Below, in pieces: positions 22,986 to 33,814 of a stretch of 64,000 nucleotides of DNA (its first letter is position 1; each line of letters begins with the position of its first letter). The stretch comes from Pilasporangium apinafurcum (lineage: Eukaryota > Oomycota > Peronosporomycetes > Pythiales > Pythiaceae), in the NCBI GenBank assembly GCA_001600495.1, contig BCKE01000004.1, positions 607,852 through 671,851 of the forward strand, in the 5' to 3' direction. Under the pieces are notes generated by a model. It saw only the letters and a list, made by a program, of their open reading frames with translations, searched no databases and was not told the origin of the DNA. A program made the position numbers and the translations under genes.

Positions 22986-23568
22986 TCTCAACCGCTCACA
23001 TCAAAAATAACTTCAACAAGCAAAGTACTGCGTCTGACACTATATTTCTTTTATAGGCGTACTTAAGAGGCTGTGGCTGGAATGGATCCGAACTTTAGCA
23101 TTAGTTAAGATTAAACCCATATCATACTTGTATATATAACTGGTTTATTGGGTTTTTCTTGTGATTTTAGCTGTGTTAGTAAAAAAAAACTGGTGTCACA
23201 CCTGATTTATGGTTTTTTTAATGAAGAGATATGGAATCAGACTCAACGTCGATATTTCTTGTCTAATCGACATGTTTAGACGAGAGAGAGGATTGCATGC
23301 GCGAGCAAGCAAATATGTCGGGTTGCATAGCCCAAGCGTGTATTATGAATGAGTGTGATTATTATGTTACATGATGTGCACTGCAGCCTTGCATAAAATG
23401 TTGTCCTCAGATCGTGGCGATTACCAAAATAGCCACTTGATAAAAACCCAATCACCCTTGTTTTTGCGCATCCTTGTGAGAAATTCTACGCTCAAAGACA
23501 ACGCAAGACGCTCGCTTGCTCGCTTGATCGGCGGACACCAAGCGCATACATCCGAGCCAAGCAGCAGC
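22986..23568. other. Shared upstream region of the divergent PI3-kinase and CRT-like genes
   Basis: About 580 bases, AT-rich in the PI3-kinase-proximal half. In-frame codons extend upstream of the CRT-like start (ATGs from 23371), but the residues there (IKTQSPLFLRILVRN and so on) show no conserved character, so they are left out of the model. No clear motif was recognised. Confidence 0.4.
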
Positions 23569-25454
23569 ATGGGCTTCAATGCGCCATTTCTGAGCTTAGG
23601 TGTCGATGCCCGTACGGGTAAATCATATGGTATCTGCTCGTGGAAGGTAGCGTTTTGTTTTGTAGTCATTGATCTTGTTTGCACAAAAAACTAAAATACC
23701 TTGTATGTTGGTGATCAATTCGATAGGCACTGCTGTCGTTTGCGGTGATGATAGTGTTGGTGTTGGCAATGACATCCGAGCGCTTTTTGTTTAAACTCAT
23801 GGTGGACCGAATGGAGTCGTATCGGTATGAACAGCTCTTCTGTGTTACAGGATGATGTTCGTTTGCGTTTAACTCAACTTGGTTTGTGGTGTGCGATCTT
23901 GGCGTTTTTAGCTACTTTCTTTGCCAGTTATTCACGTTTCTGTACATTCCACCGCTGTTTTGCATTGTTGGCTACCGATCATCACACAAGGCAAGTTGCT
24001 GTGGCGGTTTATACCCGTAATAGTTTCTATATACTGAATGAGTTTATGCATTTCGTTTATATAGGATTTCATCGAAGAGGATGTGACCGATTTCCCGAAG
24101 ATTCACTTTTTTGTTATGGGAATTCTCGACCTTACTCACGTAAAAAAAAAGACATTGCTTACTGCTTATGCTTGTGTCGTTTATCTGAATTGAGTGTGGA
24201 ATTGGTTAGGGCATGATGCTATTCATCGCTGGTGGTCGAACAGAGCCTATCGAAACCTTACTATTCATGCAAGCATCGATTCCAGTATGTGCATGCTTCT
24301 CCGCGATCTTCTTTAGAACAAGGTGACGTGTCAGCGTGGTTTTAATTGATTTTTCCTATGATTTACTGACTCTGTCGTACATTCTGTGAAGATACTCAAA
24401 GGTGCAAGTGCTGGGTATGCTAGCGATTTGTGCTGGAATTATCCTCTCGCTGTTTCCATCCTTTGCTGAGTACGACAAGATCATGGTGATATCCGTGGAT
24501 TTTGATTTTGGTTGTTCTCATCCTGGTATTTGTGTGACAGTATTGAAAGTAGTCACTTCGACAAACGAGAAGGCGGCTGGAACACGTAAGTAGGCGCATG
24601 TTACTCTTTCACTTCTTATCCATTCTATGTAGTTTCTTATTGCGTGTCTGCGACTGATGAAATTTGCCTGTAGCATTGTTTACTTATTGGCCGCGATTCC
24701 TGGTGCCATATCGATGATGTACAAAGAGCATACCATTCGAGATCAACCTATGGATATGATTTATTTGAATGCGTGGGTCTCAGTCAACCAATTTATTGGC
24801 GGCATATTGATCGCTCCGCTCATCTTTGACGCAGAGGTATGATAGATTTGATAATTGGCTGCTCATTTGATGACTAACTAAATGCTTCTCCCTGTGTTAT
24901 CCATGTAGTCGCTACATCTTCAGCAAAAGGTGAATGGCCTTGCCTGTCTCTTTGATGGGCAAGATGAAGATGATGGAGACCAATGTTTTGTAAGCTCTTC
25001 TCTGCACGTGTGTTGGTCGGGAACCTTCAAGAGCTAATTTTCGTATGTGTATGTGTGGGAAAACCTCATGTAGATGGGATTGGTTATTGTGATCCTATAC
25101 GTATTGTCGAACGTGGTGATGAATGTTTCGCTGATGCATGTGATCAGACTGACAAATGTTTCGGTTATGTACGGCGCCACACTCATCGGTTTCTTTCTCT
25201 CATTCGTCGTGCTGGCGTCGTATCAAGTCGATCCGCATGGCTTTGGCAGCATTTACATTCACAATGGACTTCGAAGTTGGATCCCAGACTCGATCTTCCT
25301 CGATGTTGTCGCGTTCTTAGTAATGTTTGGTGGGAAAATTCTCTACCAGTGGGACCCCGATCCAGAAGTTGAGGCGACAACTACATCCGCTGAAGATAAA
25401 GAGGCTCAGTCACTTCTCAATGACGACAATAATTTTGGATTGCGCTACACCTAG
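23569..25454 (+). CDS. CRT-like transporter (chloroquine-resistance-transporter-like, drug/metabolite transporter superfamily)
   Basis: Ten exons: 23569-23646, 23727-23824, 23912-23990, 24065-24139, 24210-24322, 24392-24469, 24541-24585, 24674-24836, 24909-24989 and 25074-25454; 396 aa. About ten transmembrane helices are spread over the exons. Family landmarks are YFLCQLFTFLYIPPLF, FPKIHFFVMGILDLTH, GRTEPIETLLFMQASIP, IPGAISMMYKEHTIRDQPMD and YLNAWVSVNQF. Homologs (plant CLTs, apicomplexan CRT, Dictyostelium crt) move small peptides, glutathione or drugs across plastid or vacuolar membranes; the substrate here is unknown. The C-terminal acidic tail has a dileucine-like EAQSLL. The third intron uses a GC donor (AAG|GCAAGT). 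Confidence 0.85.
23991..24064 (+). other. GC-AG intron in the CRT-like transporter gene
   Basis: Donor AAG|GCAAGT is the classical GC-AG consensus. Nearby GT donors (in GTTGCT or GTTTAT) would put the next exon into a frame that destroys the conserved segment DFIEEDVTDFPKIHFF, so the GC donor is needed to keep the protein intact. Confidence 0.7.
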
Positions 25455-25808
25455 TCGATATCATTAAAAATTTTGGGGTATGGCTTGATTTATCAAGTGT
25501 GCAATTGTATCGTTCCTCATCCGAGATATGTAGTGTACCAGACACTGCAAGCCGATCATGTAATAATGAAGAAGCAACACAGCTCATATCACCCAGGATC
25601 AGGTAGAGAATTTTCCAAGTTAATGGGGTAAACGTGAAATCATAGATATTTAGGTTCTACAAGTGTGCACAACGTGGGAGTGAAAGCGTTCGAGTCCCTG
25701 TGTGTCGAGTGTATGATTTTAGCGTGGATGCAGAAAGGGGTGGGCGGAGCAAAGGCTCTTGTAATTGACGCAATCACTCACACAAATTGTTTTAGACGAT
25801 AGTATCGA
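25455..25808. other. Intergenic between the CRT-like and coiled-coil genes
   Basis: About 350 bases, no ORF of note. Contains the 3' flank of the transporter and the promoter side of the next gene. Confidence 0.5.
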
Positions 25809-26927
25809 ATGGTCGCAGCAATTCACCTATTTCCAGAACCGGCGCAAGTACAAGCGGCTGCTCTTGTACACAAGATGTCAGTCTCGCTGCGCCAACCCAC
25901 CGCTTCGCGGCTCGCGAAGACCAAAAAGCCACTCTCAGACATGCATCAGTTGCAACGCGCCGTGAAAGAACTGCAGAAAGAAGCGGCTGAACAACTAGTG
26001 CTGGAAGTGGAATCGCAGGCGACATTTGAGTTCTTGACTTCACAGATCAAAGCTTTGAAAACAGCATTCGATACGCTCTCGGACGTCTTAATGAACGAAA
26101 TTGATGGTGTACGCAAGGAAACGAATCGCAAGCTGAGCGACATAGATGCCCAAGTTGCTCGCCAGTGCGAATTGCACAAGGCAACACACACGGAAGTCAT
26201 GCAATTGAAACGCACCATGGAGATTTGGTCTTTAAAAGAACGCGATTGGGCCAAAGATAATGAGATTCTGAAGGCATCACATGCCCACAACGTCGAGTGG
26301 ATGCAACAATTGCAGCGTGATGTCATGGACTTGAAAGACAGAATGCACGAGTTCAAAACTGACATGGTATATCGAATCACGGATATATGTGAAGAAACCA
26401 GTAATCTGAGAGTACACTGGCAAAAACAGGTGGATGACGTCACCGAGCGGCTGCAAGTGTTTGACGCTACTTCACAAAAGCAGACCATGGAGATACGGGC
26501 ACAAGCGCAACAGCGACTCGACGACCTGGAATTAATGGAGCAGGCTCTCAGTACCGTGCAAAAACAACAGCTACACATTCGTTCTCACCTGGACGACCAT
26601 GTGCAGAGTATATCGTCTCAAACCGCGCTCTTACTCAAGAAACTCGAGCTCTTGGAGACACAATGTCAGACGCAAAAAACAGCTGTAGAACAATTACGTA
26701 GTAAAACTGCGTCGATGGAGAAGGACCAGCGTCGAAGAATGGAGAATATCAGCAAAATGTTCACGGTGCGTTCTATTCTGAGGTTTCCGTTATGTCGATG
26801 TTAAAGTGTGGATTTATTGTCCCTGACTGCCTTTTCCTTCATTCCCTCACTTGGTATGATTGATGTCGTGTAGATTTTTGCGGATGCACTCAATATATCG
26901 CCACGGCAGCAGCATCAAGTTGTTTAG
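25809..26927 (+). CDS. Long coiled-coil protein of unknown function
   Basis: Two exons, 25809-26765 and 26874-26927, 336 aa. Almost the whole chain from residue 45 on is a predicted coiled coil rich in Glu, Gln, Lys and Leu (for example QLQRAVKELQKEAAEQLVLE and QTALLLKKLELLETQ), followed by a short ordered tail FADALNISPRQQHQVV in the second exon. A second in-frame ATG at 25875 (MSVSLRQPTASRLAKTKK) may be the true start. No orthologue recognised. A structural, cytoskeletal or flagellar role is possible but is only inference. Confidence 0.75.
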
Positions 26928-27065
26928 CCATGTAACGCCCAATTATAATAAAGAAATGACCGCTCTAAAATCAACAAATACCGCATCGGGTATCATTACT
27001 ACCGTCTTTATAGAAAACTTGGATTCCTGTGGCTTTCTACTCCTAGCACGCAGAAAAATCGCCTA

Positions 27066-28604
27066 CTAATGATGCTGCTGACGAGCGTTCATGTCAAGCG
27101 ACACCTCTTGGACTGTCTTAATAAAGCAGTGTACGTGCGCAGGGTCCATATCGGGGAAACAACCGTGACCGAAATTCGCGACGTATTTCTGCGTACCAAA
27201 CGCCACGAGCATCTTCTTAACCTGCTCCCGGATAATATCGGTCGAAGCATAGATGGCGCTGGAATCAAAATTGCCTTGAAGCGACACACGGTCTTTCACG
27301 AGCTTCCGCACTTCCGCAGGATCAGATTGCCAGTCGAGTCCCAAACAATCGTATTGAGTCTCCGACAATTTTTCATACGCGTATGGGGTTCCCTTTGAGA
27401 AGCAGACGATCGGCGTGTCCGGCGTCGCATCCTTTACGCGAGCAGCGATCTGCGCCAAGTATGAGAACGCAAATTCAAAGTAATGATCCTGCGTCAACAC
27501 TTCTGCACCGACACTTTCGAAGACCTGAAGCGCTTGGGCACCTGCGCGTTGTTGCGCAATCAAAAAGTTGACACAAACGTCGGTAATCGCTTGCAGGATG
27601 TTATGCGCAGCTTGAGGATGCTATGATTTCATACACAGACCAACATTAGTCAGTTTGCTAAAGGGCTGTTGCAAGTAGATTCAGCAATAATGCAAAGCAA
27701 ATACCTCATACAAAAACGTCTTGAGCAGCGCCTTGGTGCGGCTGCCGCCTCCTTCAATCATATAGCACAATAGCGTGATCGGTGCACCGCAAAAGCCGAT
27801 CAAAGGTACTTCGCCATTGATCTTTTGCCGCGCGAGGTTCAAAGCGTCCATGACATAGCCAAGTTTCTTCTCCACATCCGGGTTCAGATCGAGTTTGTCG
27901 ATGTCACTTGGTTGGCGGATCGGTGATGGCAGCACTGGTCCAACACCACTCACCATCTTCACTTCCATACCCATGGCCTATACGTGTTATCAATTGCAAT
28001 TAAATGAGATATTTATGCTCAGCTAAACATTTCATACGATCCGATATGTTGTTGGTACCTGAGGAATGACAAGGATATCGGAAAAGATGATGACTGCATC
28101 CATGTGGTACCGACGCAATGGCTGCAAACTCACTTCTACCGCTAACTCAGGCACTTCACACATCTACATGCGCCCGAGAGTCACTTATAAAGTAAACTTG
28201 AGCATAATCTCAATGCCATCCTTTTCCTACCGTGAAGAAGTCATAGCCCGCATCACGCAACGCGCGGAACTCTGGCAAATGGCTAGACGGGATATCAGCG
28301 CATTCACATGAGCATAGATAATGTAAATAGACAGATCGCTCAATATAATTTACCGGCCAGCTTGACGCATGCACCACACGGGTACACGTTCCGTTCGCTG
28401 TCCCTTCAGTGCACGGAGCAGCAAATCGTTCTTCAAGCGCGGCATCTGAGCCAGTGGCACCCGCTTCAATGGTGTGCGTACTGTCGGGAACGGTTTGTTC
28501 TTTTGCTGCTGCTGATTGCGCGTGCGGATAAAGCGGATAGCCGTTAGTGCCGAGAGTAGAACGATCAGCGAGCGCGTCGCCGAGACCACCCCAGCGTCCG
28601 TCAT
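27066..28604 (-). CDS. hemE: Uroporphyrinogen III decarboxylase (haem biosynthesis)
   Basis: Five exons, 28604-28354, 28282-28231, 28163-28059, 27977-27705 and 27620-27066; 411 aa. Signatures: [20 protein letters not shown] (substrate-binding Arg loop, with His where most homologs have Tyr), [53 protein letters not shown], and [16 protein letters not shown] near the end. It converts uroporphyrinogen III to coproporphyrinogen III. The first about 55 residues precede the catalytic domain and include a hydrophobic stretch ([15 protein letters not shown]) and many basic residues, suggesting a membrane anchor or organelle-targeting leader. Transcript start region at 28604 is supported by in-frame ATG only. 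Confidence 0.95.
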
Positions 28605-29975
28605 GATGAAGATCGTTGATGGTCAGCAGCAGTGAATTCGGAACTGATCAGTTTCTACTTGAGATTTCCGTAATTAACGGAGCTCCTCAATTCAAAACTG
28701 AATTGACACATCACATAAGAGCTTCAATGAAAATGGGCACAGTAATGAGCACGTGCAAGCTTGTACATTTGTGGCTATCGCTGGAGAGATGGGCGGATGC
28801 AGAAGCGAATCGTACGATTGGTTGCGATTTGTGAACATAGATAGGCTTAACAATCGAACTATCTATTTGCCTCCAGAGTTGTAGCAGTGACATCCTCCCA
28901 ACGATAAAGCAAAGCATTGCTCAAACTTCTAGTATCGTTCTTGTATCAATACCGATGGTACTGCTGGGTTCTGGTCGCATGGCTGTCAATATGGTTTGGA
29001 TCGACAATTGTTTGACTGTGATTGGTTTCTGCTGCTTGATAACAGTAAACCATTGAAAGAGCAAGAAGCATGTTGATACCCTACAAATTGACCAACTGGG
29101 GTGCATCTTTGTTCAGATGGATATCGGAAATCGGCAACGACCGCTGCATTTGCTTTGCAATTGAGTCATCATGTTTGAATAGTCACATGAACTCATCTCT
29201 GCTCGCTGCTGTCTCCATCCTGTGATCTCCTGGAACAGCATGTGAAGAAGTCTTGTGATCGTGCTTGCCATACCCTTGTGCGTGATAGTGAGCATTGATG
29301 TGGATGATCGGTACAAAGTGAAATAATTTTTGTGGCTTCTTGGAAGCTGAAACATTATCGGAAAGCAGCGATCAGTAATGAATTATTTTGTGATGTCAAG
29401 TGCTTTTTGAATGCCATCGATGCACTCCTACCCTCTAATAGGAACTTCAGGTGATGCATCGTAATGCAAGGGTGTAATCAAAATACTATTTTGCCGGGAA
29501 AAATATACATTGATGTTTGACTATATCACAGTCGACGTGATGGCCACACTACATCGAGCGATCGATATCTTCTCGGACGATTATTTCATGAGTTTGGCTA
29601 TACTATCGGAGCGCTCAGCTGGTGTGATCAACCAGTTATCGTATCATTTTCAGCATGGTACATGAGCTGAACACATAGATGAAGGTCTTTTAGCAAGTCT
29701 TGGTGGTTGGGGAATGGACGAAGAAAAAGAACGAGTCAGGGTTGTTGGTATCAATGATTCTAAGTGTTGGGATGATTTCAAGGAATAGTACATTTGATGA
29801 TGCCACTGAGATTTCATTAATGGAGAAGAATGTGATGATATATGCGTAGAATTTATTGAATCAAGGCTTATAAAGCTTCCATTTGGACGCTACTGCTGGT
29901 TGATATCCGTATCCTACATAATGCGTCTCGTACGCAAACGTGAATAATTTTAACACTTGAACCGAAAGTGATGTA
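28605..29975. other. Intergenic, possibly with degraded gene fragments
   Basis: About 1.4 kb. Short protein-like patches exist on the plus strand (about 29515-29665: DVMATLHRAIDIFSDDYF) and on the minus strand (about 29113-29355), but they are interrupted by stops, lack consistent splice sites and belong to no family I can name. They may be remnants. Confidence 0.3.
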
Positions 29976-31455
29976 CTCAGATGACAGAACGCTTCCCAGA
30001 CGGACAAATGTTGCGGATCTTGCACTCACTGCACTTTGGATTCCGTGGAAGACAGACGGTCTGTCCAAAACCAACCAGAAGGGGATTAATCGTTGCCCAG
30101 TGCTCTCTTGGCAGCCAGTCCTCGAGTTCCTATACACGCAGCAGTCACAATACGTACATGAGAATAGTAAATCGCAAGATGCTCGGTCAACTGCTAATTC
30201 ATCATACATACAAAACATACCGTTCGTGTTTTCTCGGGTTCTTGGGATTTTGGATTCTTTTTGTTCCATGTGTTTACCCATTTAAGGCGATTTGATATTC
30301 GATGCACATGCGTATCGACACAGATTCCAATCGTGCTTTTAAATCAGAAGCAAAACCACACAACACAATGAGTTACTGGAAAGTAGTATTTCCTTTTCTT
30401 GCAAAGTCCTTACTTGTTCCATGCACAGCTCATCACCAGCGTAGCCATCTTTGGCCCCACACCTGGAAGTGCAACCAGGTCGTCAAATGTGGAAGGAATG
30501 TCGATCGTCTCTGATCCGTTCGCTTGCGTTTTCAAGATCGTCGCGACTTGTTTGATGAACCTTGCCTTGTTTTTATAAAAACTGACAGGATAGATAAGCT
30601 CTCCCAATTTTTTTTCATCAATGTCGATCATGTCTTGGACAGTCAAGCCTACAAGAAACGCAAAGAACATCGCCAATAGTGAGTAATTATGACCAAACAA
30701 ACGGCAATCAAGGACCTTACCGTGCTTAATGAGGCGTCCCATTGCTGCAGCATTTACAGGGTCTTTCGTTTGGCTACTCAGCATGGCTGCAATCAAGATG
30801 TGGAAGCGATTTACATGAGGCAGCAGCGTTTTGTCATCGAACGTCTAAATCGTCCCAGTTGTAACAATTGATCACTTCAAATCAAATCACACACTCTTTA
30901 CATCTCTCGCAAGCAGTACAGACTTACCTCGCATCCATAGACATCCACTTCTGCATCTTTCTTGGCGCGCATTTCCTCAATCCCTTTTAGTAATTGTTTC
31001 CAATTGCTGGGAGCCTGTCGCACTGCTCGCTCTTTGGTTTGTGCTTGACTCCGCTTTGCTTTCGTCTTCTTGGTCCCCGAGGTCATCTTGATTGTTGTTT
31101 GTTCAGTTTTTTCAACCATAATATCCACTGCTGAATCCGCAGCAGCCGCTTCATCTCCTATAGTTGTTTCTGTCTTTGTCTCGAGTTTAACCGATTGAAG
31201 GTCACGACTAGATAGTGAAGCCGAAGCCGCTCCAGGCACAACGTCGATCTGTTCGATCTTTATTTTTTGTCGTTTCGATTGCCTAATTCCATCGGTCAAT
31301 GTCGCTACAGCATTGCTTCCTCCGTTTGCTGCTACTGCTGGTCTGCTTCTGTTTCGCAGCTGCATCGTGCTTGCTCTAATAAAGGCAAATGCGTATGCAC
31401 CAAGAGCTCCTGTGCTTCTTCTGGTGGTGATGATGAACATCAAGAAAAAGAGCAT
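29976..31455 (-). CDS. NTH1: Endonuclease III homolog (bifunctional DNA glycosylase/AP lyase)
   Basis: Exons run from 31455 to 30928, 30844-30721, 30648-30414, about 30338-30214, and a last exon from about 30130 to the stop at 29976. The core has [15 protein letters not shown], the HhH motif [17 protein letters not shown], the GPD-region [15 protein letters not shown] (catalytic Asp; the Lys of the helix-hairpin-helix is in GPKMA), and a 4Fe-4S cluster C-x6-C-x2-C-x5-C in [20 protein letters not shown]. It removes oxidised pyrimidines in base excision repair. The N-terminal 140 residues are Lys/Ser/Thr-rich and disordered. Two possible starts exist: 31455 gives a hydrophobic/Arg leader, and the internal [11 protein letters not shown] about 30 codons later does not. 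Confidence 0.9.
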
Positions 31456-32681
31456 CCCAATCAGATGAACATTTGAACCGAAACTGATAACCGGTCCGAC
31501 TGATTCTGGGTCGGATTAGAGTATATTGCTTTGAAAACAGGTTCGGATTGGGTTCTGGTATCAGAACTTATCGTCATTTTTGTAAGGACTGGGCTCCGAT
31601 CAGAACCACACTCAAATATTTATGGTTAGGGTTATACTATAACCAGGTTATATCTCTTACATAGAGGTTATTTATTGCACTTACATTTAACAAGCAATCC
31701 GCAAGTCAAGGGAGCCAAAAACAGCCTAATTCTCAGGTTGGCCAAAATCCAAAAAATCCGCTATTCGTGCTCTACGAAAATGTGTGGCAGTTCGAAACAG
31801 ATCCGTCCAAGAAAACTTGTTTCCCGTGATTATTATCCAAGTCGTAGCATCCAGAGAGGAGAACTGGTACGACAAAATTTGCATTTTCTGTCAGATGGTC
31901 ATCGATTTTGCGATTCTCAAGGTCGTTCAGAACATAAAAAATACCACAATACCATTTTTGTCCAATGATATACTCTGTAGCACATAGTATGGAACTCAAG
32001 TGCTGAAGAGTGGCTTAAGACACCAACAGTATTGCACCAATAACTCGAAGATTGCCGCCAAATTACTTGGACGACAAACACTCTTGACAATATTAGAGCT
32101 CATTTTATTCAATATGGTTAGGGTAAATGACATATATGAAACGAATTATGAATCAAAAGAAATAAAAACGATGACCATCAAGCTAAAACAATGCCAAAAT
32201 GGAAGCGAATACTCATCTTTGACTGCTAATTACTCGACAACCACTAGTTCGATTTGAACGCTGTTTGCTTTGTTCATCATTACAAATAAAAAACTATCCT
32301 ATGCCAAAATATTATGTGCTAAAAGGCAGTTGCGGATTTTTTGAGTTTAGGAAAACAACTGAAAACTGGCACCGTTGGCTCGCGGATTGCTTGTTAATAA
32401 GAGAACAAAGAATCAGAAAAAAGAAAACTGATGGAGAGACAAAACAGAAAAGAAAGTTCGATGTTGTAAGAATACAATTTTGGACAGAGTTGCGAAATGT
32501 GATAATATTGAAATTGAAGGCTGGTGCAGGTTTGCACACTAACCACCAAAGCGCACTTAATTGTCGGATCGCTCTGGAATATAATGCGAACTTATTGGCT
32601 AAGTTTTCTGGCGTATCATAAATCGCACTTTGCAAATGATGCTTATGGTAAAGTTCGCATAGGAATGAACACAAGTCGAAG
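31456..32681. other. AT-rich intergenic region
   Basis: About 1.2 kb. Around 31490-31600 there are loose repeats of a ggttcggatt/gggtcggatt motif. Open frames on both strands at 32265-32621 (plus) and 32312-32713 (minus) overlap each other and have biased composition; neither is convincing. Confidence 0.4.
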
Positions 32682-33071
32682 ATGCCAACGGCAAACAAAG
32701 GGGTGCTGGTCAAATGGTAGGGAGGAATTGGTGATGATCAGAGCCATAGCATAGCTCTATGGGTTTGAAGATATATATACTAACTTGGTTATGCGTGTGT
32801 ATGCAATCCAGTGACCCGGCGACCAAGCAGTATCTCCTCCATTTGAATGAGACCGCCGTGCATGTACGCGACGATGTTAATGAATTGTTGAAATCATTCT
32901 CGTTTCGATTGTCTTATGGATTTATGTGAATGAATGCAGCATCGGTTTGTGATCGAAGATCTGGACGAAACGCATTTATTTATTGTGCCCGATCCGAAAA
33001 TCATCGCATTTATTGAAAAGAAGATGGACGAATGGAACGAAAAGAACACCTACCAGCCACCAACAGGTTAG
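32682..33071 (+). CDS. TFB5: TFIIH subunit TFB5 (GTF2H5/TTDA homolog)
   Basis: Three small exons, 32682-32716, 32812-32863 and 32940-33071, give exactly 72 aa, the usual length for this family (about 70). The protein begins MPTANKGVLVKCDPATKQYL, which parallels the family start (KGVLIECDP). The centre is HRFVIEDLDETHLFIVPD (family FIIQDIDDTHVFV). TFB5 stabilises the TFIIH complex and is needed for nucleotide excision repair and transcription. The exons are too short for ordinary ORF listing. Intron 1 has a good branch-like tactaac at 32778. Confidence 0.9.
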
Positions 33072-33228
33072 GTCCCAATGTATTGATCCACTCGCCTCGT
33101 GCACAAGATCCATGTCAATAGTGATCGCAGTTTTGTGCACCCAAATACGATGAGAACAAGTAATACACAAATAGAGAGTGTATTTGCACTCGCTTGATAG
33201 TAATGATGTTTGCTCGGGATGTAAGCAT

Positions 33229-33600
33229 TACTGGCGATTACCAGGATACAGACTAAACCGTGTGGACGCGTTTGAGAGGTTGTTAGACTCCTCCACTGTC
33301 CACATATACTCTTCCTACACTATATTCTCCTCATTGCAACTCGAGTGGTCATGAAAGTCCATGTAGGAGACACATAGTGAGCGTAAGGATGCTCTTTGAC
33401 GCATTCACATCGCGCTCCCATGTGATTTTGCACTCACTGTTGTTGGAGTGGAAAGCCTGATGGGATCTCTGCCTCATCGGGCTGGTGTGTGTGGTCGACG
33501 CATGACTTGTTCTTGTGAAGCGACTTGCGCGCTATGATGGTATGGTCGAATTTATTTACACTGCATGACACCATCCATGAGTCTTTTGGGCCATAGCAAA
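33229..33600. repeat. Fold-back repeat, copy 4
   Basis: Starts actggcgattaccaggatac and follows copy 2 in the same orientation for about 370 bases, through gtccatgtaggagacacata and catgacttgttcttgtgaag, to ccatccatgagtcttttggg. It is clearly diverged (many substitutions) from copies 1 and 2. It sits between TFB5 and the histidine-degradation pair. Confidence 0.75.
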
Positions 33601-33814
33601 AGCTCATCGTTCGTTCATATCTTTGGATTGGATGTGCTTTTCACGGTCTATAAGTGAATATAGTACCATAACGGATGCCTTGGGGTTTGAATACTATTTT
33701 TCCATAAATATCATAACTGCCTCTCGTAATTGACAGCATTTTAGATCACTCAGTAAAAGGTTGGGTTCTTACACAACAAAAATGCGTCAGACATCGCTAC
33801 GCTTTTTACTTATT

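Noticed and set aside
25946-26578. 210-codon minus-strand ORF with many Cys and Ser
   Set aside because: Antisense shadow of the Glu/Gln-rich coiled-coil exon.
32265-32713. Overlapping plus- and minus-strand ORFs of about 120-130 codons
   Set aside because: AT-rich, biased composition, no splice partners; most likely chance.
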